From assembly GCA_026874595.1 (NCBI GenBank), contig CM049307.1, forward strand, positions 1,201,579-1,265,578: DNA of 64,000 bases, written 5' to 3'. The DNA is from Sipunculus nudus. Taxonomy: Eukaryota; Annelida; Sipuncula; Golfingiida; Sipunculidae. The notes under the pieces were generated by a model. The model saw only the letters and a list, made by a program, of their open reading frames with translations. It was not told the DNA's origin and did no database searches. Of this stretch, positions 11,234 through 27,100 are shown piece after piece (the stretch's first letter is position 1; each line of letters starts with the position of its first letter). The translations under genes and the position numbers were made by a program.

Positions 11234-13843
11234 TTATTCTGTGTTTATTATTTTCTGTGTATGTAGAGGCTCTAAATGAGCAGGTAACTTGATGCTGAAG
11301 CACACTGATCCTGGATTCCCCTCAGACTTGTTCACTTTATTCTGTGTTTATTATTTTCTGTGTATGTAGAGGCTCTAAATGAGCAGGTAACTTGATGCTG
11401 AAGCACACTGATCCTGGAATCCCCTCAGACTTGTTCACTTTATTCTGTGTTTATTATTTTCTGTGTATGTAGAGGCTCTAGATGAGCAGGTAACTTGATG
11501 CTGAAGCACACTGATCCTGGATTCCCCTCAGACTTGTTCACTTTATTCTGTGTTTATTATTTTCTGTGTATGTAGAGGCTCTAAATGAGCAGGTAACTTG
11601 ATGCTGAAGCACACTGATCCTGGATTCCCCTCAGACTTGTTCACTTTATTCCGTGTTTATTATTTTCTGTGTATGTAGAGGCTGTAGATGAGCAGGTAAC
11701 TTGATGCTGAAGCACACTGATCCTAGATTCCCCTCAGACTTGTTCACTTTATTCTGTGTTTATTATTTTCTGTGTATATAGAGGCTCTAGATGAGCAGGT
11801 AACTTGATGCTGAAGCACACTGATCCTGGATTCCCCTCAGACTTGTTCACTTTATTCTGTGTTTATTATTTTCTGTGTATGTAGAGGTTCTAAATGAGCA
11901 GGTAACTTGATGCTGAAGCACACTGATCCTGGATTCCCCTCAGACTTGTTCACTTTATTCTGTGTTTATTATTTTCTGTGTATGTAGAGGCTCTAGATGA
12001 GCAGGTAACTTGATGCTGAAGCACACTGATCCAGGATTCCCCTCAGACTTGTTCACTTTATTCTGTGTTTATTATTTTCTGTGTATGTAGAGGTTCTAAA
12101 TGAGCAGGTAACTTGATGCTGAAGCACACTGATCCTGGATTCCCCTCAGACTTGTTCACTTTATTCTGTGTTTATTATTTTCTGTGTATGTAGAGGCTTT
12201 AGATGAGCAGGTAACTTGATGCTGAAGCACACTGATCCTGGACTCCCCTCAGTCTTGTTCACTTTATTCCATGTTTATTATTTTCTGTGTATGTAGAGGT
12301 TCTAAATGAGCAGGTAACTTGATGCTGAAGCACACTGATCCTGGATTCCCCTCAGACTTGTTCACTTTATTCTGTGTTTATTATTTTCTGTGTATGTAGA
12401 GGTTCTAAATGAGCAGGTAACTTGATGCTGAAGCACACTGATCCTGGATTCCCCTCAGACTTGTTCACTTTATTCTGTGTTTATTATTTTCTGTGTATGT
12501 AGAGGTTCTAAATGAGCAGGTAACTTGATGCTGAAGCACACTGATCCTGGATTCCCCTCAGACTTGTTCACTTTATTCTGTGTTTATTATTTTCTGTGTA
12601 TGTAGAGGCTCTAAATGAGCAGGTAACTTGATGCTGAAGCACACTGATCCTGGATTCCCCTCAGACTTGTTCACTTTATTCTGTGTTTATTATTTTCTGT
12701 GTATGTAGAGGCTCTAGATGAGCAGGTAACTTGATGCTGAAGCACACTGATCCTGGATTCCCCTCAGACTTGTTCACTTTATTCTGTGTTTATTATTTTC
12801 TGTGTATGTAGAGGCTCTAGATGAGCAGGTAACTTGATGCTGAAGCACACTGATCCTGGATTCCCCTCAGACTTGTTCACTTTATTCTGTGTTTATTATT
12901 TTCTGTGTATGTAGAGGCTCTAAATGAGCAGGTAACTTGATGCTGAAGCACACTGATCCTGGATTCCCCTCAGACTTGTTCACTTTATTCTGTGTTTATT
13001 ATTTTCTGTGTATGTAGAGGCTCTAGATCAGCAGGTAACTTGATGCTGAAGCACACTGATCCTGGATTCCCCTCAGACTTGTTCACTTTATTCTGTGTTT
13101 ATTATTTTCTGTGTATGTAGAGGTTCTAAATGAGCAGGTAACTTGATGCTGAAGCACACTGATCCTGGATTCCCCTCAGACTTGTTCACTTTATTCTGTG
13201 TTTATTATTTTCTGTGTATGTAGAGGTTCTAAATGAGCAGGTAACTTGATGCTGAAGCACACTGATCCTGGATTCCCCTCAGACTTGTTCACTTTATTCT
13301 GTGTTTATTATTTTCTGTGTATGTAGAGGCTCTAGATGAGCAGGTAACTTGATGCTGAAGCACACTGATCCTGGATTCCCCTCAGACTTGTTCACTTTAT
13401 TCCGTGTTTATTATTTTCTGTGTATGTAAAGGCTCTAGATGAGCAGGTAACTTGATGCTGAAGCACACTGATCCTGGATTCCCCTCAGACTTGTTAACTT
13501 TATTCTGTGTTTATTATTTTCTGTGTATGTAGAGGTTCTAAATGAGCAGGTAACTTGATGCTGAAGCACACTGATCCTGGATTCCCCTCAGACTTGTTCA
13601 CTTTATTCTGTGTTTATTATTTTCTGTGTATGTAGAGGTTCTAAATGAGCAGGTAACTTGATGCTGAAGCACACTGATCCTGGATTCCCCTCAGACTTGT
13701 TCACTTTATTCTGTGTTTATTATTTTCTGTGTATGTAGAGGTTCTAAATGAGCAGGTAACTTGATGCTGAAGCACACTGATCCTGGATTCCCCTCAGACT
13801 TGTTCACTTTATTCTGTGTCTATTATTTTCTGTGTTTGTACAG

Positions 13844-13912
13844 GTTGCTAGTTGGGCAGGTAACTTGATGCTGAAGCACACTGATCCTGGATTCCCTACA
13901 GACTTGTCCACT
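13844..13912 (+). pseudogene. Exon-like unit inside the array (a)
   Basis: It is preceded by 'ctgtgtctattattttctg' and 'tgtttgtacag', as at the true exon, and reads VASWAGNLMLKH..FPTDLST before a TAG 33 codons in. It carries private changes, 'ccctacagac' and 'tgtccact', shared with the units at 21053 and 35987. The acceptor is intact, so if used it would be an exon with a premature stop. Confidence 0.85.
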
Positions 13913-16900
13913 TTATTCTGTGTTTATTATTTTCTGTGTATGTAGAGGCTCTAAATGAGCAGGTAACTTGATGCTGAAGCACATTGATCCTGGATTCCCC
14001 TCAGACTTGTTCACTTTATTCTGTGTTTATTATTTTCTGTGTATGTATAGGTTCTAAATGAGCAGGTAACTTGATGCTGAAGCACACTGATCCTGGATTC
14101 CCCTCAGACTTGTTCACTTTATTCTGTGTTTATTATTTTCTGTGTATGTAGAGGCTCTATATGAGCAGGTAACTTGATGCTGAAGCACACTGATCCTGGA
14201 TTCCCCTCGGACTTGTTCACTTTATTCTGTGTTTATTATTTTCTGTGTATGTAGAGGCTCTAGATGAGCAGGTAACTTGATGCTGAAGCACACTGATCCT
14301 GGATTCCCCTCAGACTTGTTCACTTTATTCTGTGTTTATTATTTTCTGTGTATGTAGAGGCTCTAGATGAGCAGGTAACTTGATGCTGAAGCACACTGAT
14401 CCTGGATTCCCCTCAGACTTGTTCACTTTATTCTGTGTTTATTATTTTCTGTGTATGTAGTGGCTCTATATGAGCAGGTAACTTGATGCTGAAGCACACT
14501 GATCCTGGATTCCCCTCAGACTTGTTCACTTTATTCTGTGTTTATTATTTTCTGTGTATGTAGAGGTTCTAAATGAGCAGGTTACTTGATGCTGAAGCAC
14601 ACTGATCCTGGATTCCCCTCAGACTTGTTCACTTTATTCTGTGTTTATTATTTTCTGTGTATGTAGTGGCTCTATATGAGCAGGTAACTTGATGCTGAAG
14701 CACACTGATCCTGGATTCCCCTCAGACTTGTTCACTTTATTCTGTGTTTATTTTTTTCTGTGTATGTAGAGGCTCTAAATGAGCAGGTAACTTGATGCTG
14801 AAGCACACTGATCCTGGATTCCCCTCAGACTTGTTCACTTTATTCTGTGTTTATTATTTTCTGTGTATGTAGAGGCTCTAGATGAGCAGGTAACTTGATG
14901 CTGAAGCACACTGATCCTGGATTCCCCTCAGACTTGTTCACTTTTTCTGTGTTTATTATTTTCTGTGTATGTAGAGGTTCTAAATGAGCAGGTTACTTGA
15001 TGCTGAAGCACACTGATCCTGGATTCCCCTCAGACTTGTTCACTTTATTCCGTGTTTATTATTTTCTGTGTATGTAGAGGCTCTATATGAGCAGGTAACT
15101 TGATGCTGAAGCACACTGATCCTGGATTCCCCTCAGACTTGTTCACTTTATTCTGTGTTTATTATTTTCTGTGTATGTAGAGGCTCTAAATGAGCAGGTA
15201 ACTTGATGCTGAAGCACACTGATCCTGGATTCCCCTCAGACTTGTTCACTTTATTCCGTGCTTATTATTTTCTGTGTATGTAGAGGTTCTAAATGAGCAG
15301 GTAACTTGATGCTGAAGCACACTGATCCTGGATTCCCCTCAGACTTGTTCACTTTATTCTGTGTTTATTATTTTCTGTGTATGTAGAGGTTCTAGATGAG
15401 CAGGTAACTTGATGCTGAAGCACACTGATCCTGGATTCCCCTCAGACTTGTTCACTTTATTCTGTGTTTATTATTTTCTGTGTATGTAGAGGTTCTAAAT
15501 GAGCAGGTAACTTGATGCTGAAGCACACTGATCCTGGATTCCCCTCAGACTTGTTCACTTTATTCTGTGTTTATTATTTTCTGTGTATGTAGAGGTTCTA
15601 AATGAGCAGGTAACTTGATGCTGAAGCACACTGATCCTGGATTCCCCTCAGACTTGTTCACTTTATTCTGTGTTTATTATTTTCTGTGTATGTAGAGGTT
15701 CTAAATGAGCAGGTAACTTGATGCTGAAGCACACTGATCCTGGATTCCCCTCAGACTTGTTCACTTTATTCTGTGTTTATTATTTTCTGTGTATGTAGAG
15801 GCTCTAAATGAGCAGGTAACTTGATGCTGAAGCACACTGATCCTGGATTCCCCTCAGACTTGTTCACTTTATTCTGTGTTTATTATTTTCTGTGTATGTA
15901 GAGGGTTCTAAATGAGCAGGTAACTTGATGCTGAAGCACACTGATCCTGGATTCCCCTCAGACTTGTTCACTTTATTCTGTGTTTATTATTTTCTGTGTA
16001 TGTAGAGGTTCTAAATGAGCAGGTAACTTGATGCTGAAGCACACTGATCCTGGATTCCCCTCAGACTTGTTCACTTTATTCTGTGTTTATTATTTTCTGT
16101 GTATGTAGAGGTTCTAAATGAGCAGGTAACTTGATGCTGAAGCACACTGATCCTGGATTCCCCTCAGACTTGTTCACTTTTTCTGTGTTTATTATTTTCT
16201 GTGTATGTAGAGGTTCTAAATGAGCAGGTAACTTGATGCTGAAGCACACTGATCCTGGATTCCCCTCAGACTTGTTCACTTTATTCTGTGTTTATTATTT
16301 TCTGTGTATGTAGAGGTTCTAAATGAGCAGGTAACTTGATGCTGAAGCACACTGATCCTGGATTCCCCTCAGACTTGTTCACTTTATTCTGTGTTTATTA
16401 TTTTCTGTGTATGTAGAGGCTCTAGATGAGCAGGTAACTTGATGCTGAAGCACACTTATCCTGGATTCCCCTCAGACTTGTTCACTTTATTCTGTGTTTA
16501 TTATTTTCTGTGTATGTAGAGGCTCTAAATGAGCAGGTAACTTGATGCTGAAGCACACTGATCCTGGATTCCCCTCAGACTTGTTCACTTTATTCCGTGT
16601 TTATTATTTTCTGTGTATGTAGAGGCTGTAGATGAGCAGGTAACTTGATGCTGAAGCACACTGATCCTGGATTCCCCTCAGACTTGTTCACTTTATTCTG
16701 TGTTTATTATTTTCTGTGTATGTAGAGGTTCTAAATGAGCAGGTAACTTGATGCTGAAGCACACTGATCCTGGATTCCCCTCAGACTTGTTCACTTTATT
16801 CTGTGTTTATTATTTTCTGTGTATGTAGAGGTTCTAAATGAGCAGGTTACTTGATGCTGAAGCACACTGATCCTGGATTCCCCTCAGACTTGTTCACTTT

Positions 16901-19900
16901 ATTCTGTGTTTATTATTTTCTGTGTATGTAGTGGCTCTATATGAGCAGGTAACTTGATGCTGAAGCACACTGATCCTGGATTCCCCTCAGACTTGTTCAC
17001 TTTATTCTGTGTTTATTTTTTTCTGTGTATGTAGAGGCTCTAAATGAGCAGGTAACTTGATGCTGAAGCACACTGATCCTGGATTCCCCTCAGACTTGTT
17101 CACTTTATTCTGTGTTTATTATTTTCTGTGTATGTAGAGGCTCTAGATGAGCAGGTAACTTGATGCTGAAGCACACTGATCCTGGATTCCCCTCAGACTT
17201 GTTCATTTTTTCTGTGTTTATTATTTTCTGTGTATGTAGAGGTTCTAAATGAGCAGGTTACTTGATGCTGAAGCACACTGATCCTGGATTCCCCTCAGAC
17301 TTGTTCACTTTATTCCGTGTTTATTATTTTCTGTGTATGTAGAGGCTCTATATGAGCAGGTAACTTGATGCTGAAGCACACTGATCCTGGATTCCCCTCA
17401 GACTTGTTCACTTTATTCTGTGTTTATTATTTTCTGTGTATGTAGAGGCTCTAAATGAGCAGGTAACTTGATGCTGAAGCACACTGATCCTGGATTCCCC
17501 TCAGACTTGTTCACTTTATTCCGTGTTTATTATTTTCTGTGTATGTAGAGGTTCTAAATTAGCAGGTAACTTGATGCTGAAGCACACTGATCCTGGATTC
17601 CCCTCAGACTTGTTCACTTTATTCTGTGTTTATTATTTTCTGTGTATGTAGAGGTTCTAGATGAGCAGGTAACCTGATGCTGAAGCACACTGATCCTGGA
17701 TTCCCCTCAGACTTGTTCACTTTATTCTGTGTTTATTATTTTCTGTGTATGTAGAGGTTCTAAATGAGCAGGTAACTTGATGCTGAAGCACACTGATCCT
17801 GGATTCCCCTCAGACTTGTTCACTTTATTCTGTGTTTATTATTTTCTGTGTATGTAGAGGTTCTAAATGAGCAGGTAACTTGATGCTGAAGCACACTGAT
17901 CCTGGATTCCCCTCAGACTTGTTCACTTTATTCTGTGTTTATTATTTTCTGTGTATGTAGAGGTTCTAAATGAGCAGGTAACTTGATGCTGAAGCACACT
18001 GATCCTGGATTCCCCTCAGACTTGTTCACTTTATTCTGTGTTTATTATTTTCTGTGTATGTAGAGGCTCTAAATGAGCAGGTAACTTGATGCTGAAGCAC
18101 ACTGATCCTGGATTCCCCTCAGACTTGTTCACTTTATTCTGTGTTTATTATTTTCTGTGTATGTAGAGGGTTCTAAATGAGCAGGTAACTTGATGCTGAA
18201 GCACACTGATCCTGGATTCCCCTCAGACTTGTTCACTTTATTCTGTGTTTATTATTTTCTGTGTATGTAGAGGTTCTAAATGAGCAGGTAACTTGATGCT
18301 GAAGCACACTGATCCTGGATTCCCCTCAGACTTGTTCACTTTATTCTGTGTTTATTATTTTCTGTGTATGTAGAGGTTCTAAATGAGCAGGTAACTTGAT
18401 GCTGAAGCACACTGATCCTGGATTCCCCTCAGACTTGTTCACTTTTTCTGTGTTTATTATTTTCTGTGTATGTAGAGGTTCTAAATGAGCAGGTAACTTG
18501 ATGCTGAAGCACACTGATCCTGGATTCCCCTCAGACTTGTTCACTTTATTCTGTGTTTATTATTTTCTGTGTATGTAGAGGTTCTAAATGAGCAGGTAAC
18601 TTGATGCTGAAGCACACTGATCCTGGATTCCCCTCAGACTTGTTCACTTTATTCTGTGTTTATTATTTTCTGTGTATGTAGAGGCTCTAGATGAGCAGGT
18701 AACTTGATGCTGAAGCACACTGATCCTGGATTCCCCTCAGACTTGTTCACTTTATTCTGTGTTTATTATTTTCTGTGTATGTAGAGGCTCTAAATGAGCA
18801 GGTAACTTGATGCTGAAGCACACTGATCCTGGATTCCCCTCAGACTTGTTCACTTTATTCCGTGTTTATTATTTTCTGTGTATGTAGAGGCTGTAGATGA
18901 GCAGGTAACTTGATGCTGAAGCACACTGATCCTGGATTCCCCTCAGACTTGTTCACTTTATTCTGTGTTTATTATTTTCTGTGTATGTAGAGGCTCTAGA
19001 TGAGCAGGTAACTTGATGCTGTAGCACACTGATCCTGGATTCCCCTCAGACTTGTTAACTTTATTCTGTGTTTATTATTTTCTGTGTATGTAGAGGTTCT
19101 AAATGAGCAGGTAACTTGATGCTGAAGCACACTGATCCTGGATTCCCCTCAGACTTGTTCACTTTATTCTGTGTTTATTATTTTCTGTGTATGTAGAGGC
19201 TCTAGATGAGCAGGTAACTTGATGCTGAAGCACACTGATCCTGGATTCCCCTCAGACTTGTTCACTTTATTCTGTGTTTATTATTTTCTGTGTATGTAGA
19301 GGTTCTAAATGAGCAGGTAACTTGATGCTGAAGCACACTGATCCTGGATTCCCCTCAGACTTGTTCACTTTATTCTGTGTTTATTATTTTCTGTGTATGT
19401 AGAGGCTTTAGATGAGCAGGTAACTTGATGCTGAAGCACACTGATCCTGGATTCCCCTCAGACTTGTTCACTTTATTCCGTGTTTATTTTTTTCTGTGTA
19501 TGTAGAGGTTCTAAATGAGCAGGTAACTTGATGCTGAAGCACACTGATCCTGGATTCCCCTCAGACTTGTTCACTTTATTCTGTGTTTATTATTTTCTGT
19601 GTATGTAGAGGTTCTAAATGAGCAGGTAACTTGATGCTGAAGCACACTGATCCTGGATTCCCCTCAGACTTGTTCACTTTATTCTGTGTTTATTATTTTC
19701 TGTGTATGTAGAGGTTCTAAATGAGCAGGTAACTTGATGCTGAAGCACACTGATCCTGGATTCCCCTCAGACTTGTTCACTTTATTCTGTGTTTATTATT
19801 TTCTGTGTATGTAGAGGTTCTAAATGAGCAGGTAACTTGATGCTGAAGCACACTGATCCTGGATTCCCCTCAGACTTGTTCACTTTATTCTGTGTTTATT

Positions 19901-21052
19901 ATTTTCTGTGTATGTAGAGGCTCTAAATGAGCAGGTAACTTGATGCTGAAGCACACTGATCCTGGATTCCCCTCAGACTTGTTCACTTTATTCTGTGTTT
20001 ATTATTTTCTGTGTATGTAGAGGCTCTAGATCAGCAGGTAACTTGATGCTGAAGCACACTGATCCTGGATTCCCCTCAGACTTGTTCACTTTATTCTGTG
20101 TTAATTATTTTCTGTGTATGTAGAGGTTCTAAATGAGCAGGTAACTTGATGCTGAAGCACACTGATCCTGGATTCCCCTCAGACTTGTTCACTTTATTCT
20201 GTGTTTATTATTTTCTGTGTATGTAGAGGTTCTAAATGAGCAGGTAACTTGATGCTGAAGCACACTGATCCTGGATTCCCCTCAGACTTGTTCACTTTAT
20301 TCTGTGTTTATTATTTTCTGTGTATGTAGAGGCTCTAGATGAGCAGGTAACTTGATGCTGAAGCACACTGATCCTGGATTCCCCTCAGACTTGTTCACTT
20401 TATTCCGTGTTTATTATTTTCTGTGTATGTAAAGGCTCTAGATGAGCAGGTAACTTGATGCTGAAGCACACTGATCCTGGATTCCCCTCAGACTTGTTAA
20501 CTTTATTCTGTGTTTATTATTTTCTGTGTATGTAGAGGTTCTAAATGAGCAGGTAACTTGATGCTTAAGCACACTGATCCTGGATTCCCCTCAGACTTGT
20601 TCACTTTATTCTGTGTTTATTATTTTCTGTGTATGTAGAGGCTCTAGATGAGCAGGTAACTTGATGCTGAAGCACACTGATCCTGGATTCCCCTCAGACT
20701 TGTTCACTTTATTCTGTGTTTATTATTTTATGTGTATGTAGAGGTTCTAAATGAGCAGGTAACTTGATGCTGAAGCACACTGATCCTGGATTCCCCTCAG
20801 ACTTGTTCACTTTATTCTGTGTTTATTATTTTCTGTGTATGTAGAGGTTTTAAATGAGCAGGTAACTTGATGCTGAAGCACACTGATCCTGGATTCCCCT
20901 CAGACTTGTTCACTTTATTCTGTGTTTATTATTTTCTGTGTATGTAGAGGTTCTAAATGAGCAGGTAACTTGATGCTGAAGCACACTGATCCTGGATTCC
21001 CCTCAGACTTGTTCACTTTATTCTGTGTCTATTATTTTCTGTGTTTGTACAG

Positions 21053-21121
21053 GGTGCTAGTTGGGCAGGTAACTTGATGCTGAAGCACACTGATCCTGGA
21101 TTCCCTACAGACTTGTCCACT
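21053..21121 (+). pseudogene. Exon-like unit inside the array (b)
   Basis: It has the same features as the unit at 13844, including 'ccctacagac' and 'tgtccact', but the first exon codon is GGT instead of GTT ('tacagggtgctag'). It lies 7209 bp (70 units) downstream of unit (a). Confidence 0.85.
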
Positions 21122-24100
21122 TTATTCTGTGTTTATTATTTTCTGTGTATGTAGAGGCTCTAAATGAGCAGGTAACTTGATGCTGAAGCACATTGATCCT
21201 GGATTCCCCTCAGACTTGTTCACTTTATTCTGTGTTTATTATTTTCTGTGTATGTAGAGGTTCCAAATGAGCAGGTAACTTGATGCTGAAGCACACTGAT
21301 CCTGGATTCCCCTCAGACTTGTTCACTTTATTCTGTGTTTATTATTTTCTGTGTATGTAGAGGCTCTATATGAGCAGGTAACTTGATGCTGAAGCACACT
21401 GATCCTGGATTCCCCTCGGACTTGTTCACTTTATTCTGTGTTTATTATTTTCTGTGTATGTAGAGGCTCTAGATGAGCAGGTAACTTGATGCTGAAGCAC
21501 ACTGATCCTGGATTCCCCTCAGACTTGTTCACTTTATTCTGTGTTTATTATTTTCTGTGTATGTAGAGGCTCTAGATGAGCAGGTAACTTGATGCTGAAG
21601 CACACTGATCCTGGATTCCCCTCAGACTTGTTCACTTTATTCTGTGTTTATTATTTTCTGTGTATGTAGTGGCTCTATATGAGCAGGTAACTTGATGCTG
21701 AAGCACACTGATCCTGGATTCCCCTCAGACTTGTTCACTTTATTCTGTGTTTATTATTTTCTGTGTATGTAGAGGTTCTAAATGAGCAGGTTACTTGATG
21801 CTGAAGCACACTGATCCTGGATTCCCCTCAGACTTGTTCACTTTATTCTGTGTTTATTATTTTCTGTGTATGTAGTGGCTCTATATGAGCAGGTAACTTG
21901 ATGCTGAAGCACACTGATCCTGGATTCCCCTCAGACTTGTTCACTTTATTCTGTGTTTATTTTTTTCTGTGTATGTAGAGGCTCTAAATGAGCAGGTAAC
22001 TTGATGCTGAAGCACACTGATCCTGGATTCCCCTCAGACTTGTTCACTTTATTCTGTGTTTATTATTTTCTGTGTATGTAGAGGCTCTAGATGAGCAGGT
22101 AACTTGATGCTGAAGCACACTGATCCTGGATTCCCCTCAGACTTGTTCACTTTATTCTGTGTTTATTATTTTCTGTGTATGTAGAGGCTCTAAATGAGCA
22201 GGTAACTTGATGCTGAAGCACACTGATCCTGGATTCCCCTCAGACTTGTTCACTTTATTCCGTGCTTATTATTTTCTGTGTATGTAGAGGTTCTAAATGA
22301 GCAGGTAACTTGATGCTGAAGCACACTGATCCTGGATTCCCCTCAGACTTGTTCACTTTATTCTGTGTTTATTATTTTCTGTGTATGTAGAGGTTCTAGA
22401 TGAGCAGGTAACTTGATGCTGAAGCACACTGATCCTGGATTCCCCTCAGACTTGTTCACTTTATTCTGTGTTTATTATTTTCTGTGTATGTAGAGGTTCT
22501 AAATGAGCAGGTAACTTGATGCTGAAGCACACTGATCCTGGATTCCCCTCAGACTTGTTCACTTTATTCTGTGTTTATTATTTTCTGTGTATGTAGAGGT
22601 TCTAAATGAGCAGGTAACTTGATGCTGAAGCACACTGATCCTGGATTCCCCTCAGACTTGTTCACTTTATTCTGTGTTTATTATTTTCTGTGTATGTAGA
22701 GGTTCTAAATGAGCAGGTAACTTGATGCTGAAGCACACTGATCCTGGATTCCCCTCAGACTTGTTCACTTTATTCTGTGTTTATTATTTTCTGTGTATGT
22801 AGTGGCTCTATATGAGCAGGTAACTTGATGCTGAAGCACACTGATCCTGGATTCCCCTCAGACTTGTTCACTTTATTCTGTGTTTATTATTTTCTGTGTA
22901 TGTAGAGGTTCTAAATGAGCAGGTTACTTGATGCTGAAGCACACTGATCCTGGATTCCCCTCAGACTTGTTCACTTTATTCTGTGTTTATTATTTTCTGT
23001 GTATGTAGTGGCTCTATATGAGCAGGTAACTTGATGCTGAAGCACACTGATCCTGGATTCCCCTCAGACTTGTTCACTTTATTCTGTGTTTATTTTTTTC
23101 TGTGTATGTAGAGGCTCTAAATGAGCAGGTAACTTGATGCTGAAGCACACTGATCCTGGATTCCCCTCAGACTTGTTCACTTTATTCTGTGTTTATTATT
23201 TTCTGTGTATGTAGAGGCTCTAGATGAGCAGGTAACTTGATGCTGAAGCACACTGATCCTGGATTCCCCTCAGACTTGTTCATTTTTTCTGTGTTTATTA
23301 TTTTCTGTGTATGTAGAGGTTCTAAATGAGCAGGTTACTTGATGCTGAAGCACACTGATCCTGGATTCCCCTCAGACTTGTTCACTTTATTCCGTGTTTA
23401 TTATTTTCTGTGTATGTAGAGGCTCTATATGAGCAGGTAACTTGATGCTGAAGCACACTGATCCTGGATTCCCCTCAGACTTGTTCACTTTATTCTGTGT
23501 TTATTATTTTCTGTGTATGTAGAGGCTCTAAATGAGCAGGTAACTTGATGCTGAAGCACACTGATCCTGGATTCCCCTCAGACTTGTTCACTTTATTCCG
23601 TGTTTATTATTTTCTGTGTATGTAGAGGTTCTAAATTAGCAGGTAACTTGATGCTGAAGCACACTGATCCTGGATTCCCCTCAGACTTGTTCACTTTATT
23701 CTGTGTTTATTATTTTCTGTGTATGTAGAGGTTCTAGATGAGCAGGTAACCTGATGCTGAAGCACACTGATCCTGGATTCCCCTCAGACTTGTTCACTTT
23801 ATTCTGTGTTTATTATTTTCTGTGTATGTAGAGGTTCTAAATGAGCAGGTAACTTGATGCTGAAGCACACTGATCCTGGATTCCCCTCAGACTTGTTCAC
23901 TTTATTCTGTGTTTATTATTTTCTGTGTATGTAGAGGTTCTAAATGAGCAGGTAACTTGATGCTGAAGCACACTGATCCTGGATTCCCCTCAGACTTGTT
24001 CACTTTATTCTGTGTTTATTATTTTCTGTGTATGTAGAGGTTCTAAATGAGCAGGTAACTTGATGCTGAAGCACACTGATCCTGGATTCCCCTCAGACTT

Positions 24101-27100
24101 GTTCACTTTATTCTGTGTTTATTATTTTCTGTGTATGTAGAGGCTCTAAATGAGCAGGTAACTTGATGCTGAAGCACACTGATCCTGGATTCCCCTCAGA
24201 CTTGTTCACTTTATTCTGTGTTTATTATTTTCTGTGTATGTAGAGGGTTCTAAATGAGCAGGTAACTTGATGCTGAAGCACACTGATCCTGGATTCCCCT
24301 CAGACTTGTTCACTTTATTCTGTGTTTATTATTTTCTGTGTATGTAGAGGTTCTAAATGAGCAGGTAACTTGATGCTGAAGCACACTGATCCTGGATTCC
24401 CCTCAGACTTGTTCACTTTATTCTGTGTTTATTATTTTCTGTGTATGTAGAGGTTCTAAATGAGCAGGTAACTTGATGCTGAAGCACACTGATCCTGGAT
24501 TCCCCTCAGACTTGTTCACTTTTTCTGTGTTTATTATTTTCTGTGTATGTAGAGGTTCTAAATGAGCAGGTAACTTGATGCTGAAGCACACTGATCCTGG
24601 ATTCCCCTCAGACTTGTTCACTTTATTCTGTGTTTATTATTTTCTGTGTATGTAGAGGTTCTAAATGAGCAGGTAACTTGATGCTGAAGCACACTGATCC
24701 TGGATTCCCCTCAGACTTGTTCACTTTATTCTGTGTTTATTATTTTCTGTGTATGTAGAGGCTCTAGATGAGCAGGTAACTTGATGCTGAAGCACACTGA
24801 TCCTGGATTCCCCTCAGACTTGTTCACTTTATTCTGTGTTTATTATTTTCTGTGTATGTAGAGGCTCTAAATGAGCAGGTAACTTGATGCTGAAGCACAC
24901 TGATCCTGGATTCCCCTCAGACTTGTTCACTTTATTCCGTGTTTATTATTTTCTGTGTATGTAGAGGCTGTAGATGAGCAGGTAACTTGATGCTGAAGCA
25001 CACTGATCCTGGATTCCCCTCAGACTTGTTCACTTTATTCTGTGTTTATTATTTTCTGTGTATGTAGAGGCTCTAGATGAGCAGGTAACTTGATGCTGTA
25101 GCACACTGATCCTGGATTCCCCTCAGACTTGTTAACTTTATTCTGTGTTTATTATTTTCTGTGTATGTAGAGGTTCTAAATGAGCAGGTAACTTGATGCT
25201 GAAGCACACTGATCCTGGATTCCCCTCAGACTTGTTCACTTTATTCTGTGTTTATTATTTTCTGTGTATGTAGAGGCTCTAGATGAGCAGGTAACTTGAT
25301 GCTGAAGCACACTGATCCTGGATTCCCCTCAGACTTGTTCACTTTATTCTGTGTTTATTATTTTCTGTGTCTGTAGAGGTTCTAAATGAGCAGGTAACTT
25401 GATGCTGAAGCACACTGATCCTGGATTCCCCTCAGACTTGTTCACTTTATTCTGTGTTTATTATTTTCTGTGTATGTAGAGGCTTTAGATGAGCAGGTAA
25501 CTTGATGCTGAAGCACACTGATCCTGGATTCCCCTCAGACTTGTTCACTTTATTCCGTGTTTATTTTTTTCTGTGTATGTAGAGGTTCTAAATGAGCAGG
25601 TAACTTGATGCTGAAGCACACTGATCCTGGATTCCCCTCAGACTTGTTCACTTTATTCTGTGTTTATTATTTTCTGTGTATGTAGAGGTTCTAAATGAGC
25701 AGGTAACTTGATGCTGAAGCACACTGATCCTGGATTCCCCTCAGACTTGTTCACTTTATTCTGTGTTTATTATTTTCTGTGTATGTAGAGGTTCTAAATG
25801 AGCAGGTAACTTGATGCTGAAGCACACTGATCCTGGATTCCCCTCAGACTTGTTCACTTTATTCTGTGTTTATTATTTTCTGTGTATGTAGAGGTTCTAA
25901 ATGAGCAGGTAACTTGATGCTGAAGCACACTGATCCTGGATTCCCCTAAGACTTGTTCACTTTATTCTGTGTTTATTATTTTCTGTGTATGTAGAGGTTC
26001 TAAATGAGCAGGTAACTTGATGCTGAAGCACACTGATCCTGGATTCCCCTCAGACTTGTTCACTTTATTCTGTGTTTATTATTTTCTGTGTATGTAGAGG
26101 CTCTAAATGAGCAGGTAACTTGATGCTGAAGCACACTGATCCTGGATTCCCCTCAGACTTGTTCACTTTATTCTGTGTTTATTATTTTCTGTGTATGTAG
26201 AGGCTCTAGATGAGCAGGTAACTTGATGCTGAAGCACACTGATCCTGGATTCCCCTCAGACTTGTTCACTTTATTCTGTGTTTATTATTTTCTGTGTATG
26301 TAGAGGCTCTAGATGAGCAGGTAACTTGATGCTGAAGCACACTGATCCTTGATTCCCCTCAGACTTGTTCACTTTATTCTGTGTTTATTATTTTCTGTGT
26401 ATGTAGAGGCTCTAAATGAGCAGGTAACTTGATGCTGAAGCACACTGATCCTGGATTCCCCTCAGACTTGTTCACTTTATTCTGTGTTTATTATTTTCTG
26501 TGTATGTAGAGGCTCTAGATCAGCAGGTAACTTGATGCTGAAGCACACTGATCCTGGATTCCCCTCAGACTTGTTCACTTTATTCTGTGTTTATTATTTT
26601 CTGTGTATGTAGAGGTTCTAAATGAGCAGGTAACTTGATGCTGAAGCACACTGATCCTGGATTCCCCTCAGACTTGTTCACTTTATTCTGTGTTTATTAT
26701 TTTCTGTGTATGTAGAGGTTCTAAATGAGCAGGTAACTTGATGCTGAAGCACACTGATCCTGGATTCCCCTCAGACTTGTTCACTTTATTCTGTGTTTAT
26801 TATTTTCTGTGTATGTAGAGGCTCTAGATGAGCAGGTAACTTGATGCTGAAGCACACTGATCCTGGATTCCCCTCAGACTTGTTCACTTTATTCCGTGTT
26901 TATTATTTTCTGTGTATGTAAAGGCTCTAGATGAGCAGGTAACTTGATGCTGAAGCACACTGATCCTGGATTCCCCTCAGACTTGTTAACTTTATTCTGT
27001 GTTTATTATTTTCTGTGTATGTAGAGGTTCTAAATGAGCAGGTAACTTGATGCTGAAGCACACTGATCCTGGATTCCCCTCAGACTTGTTCACTTTATTC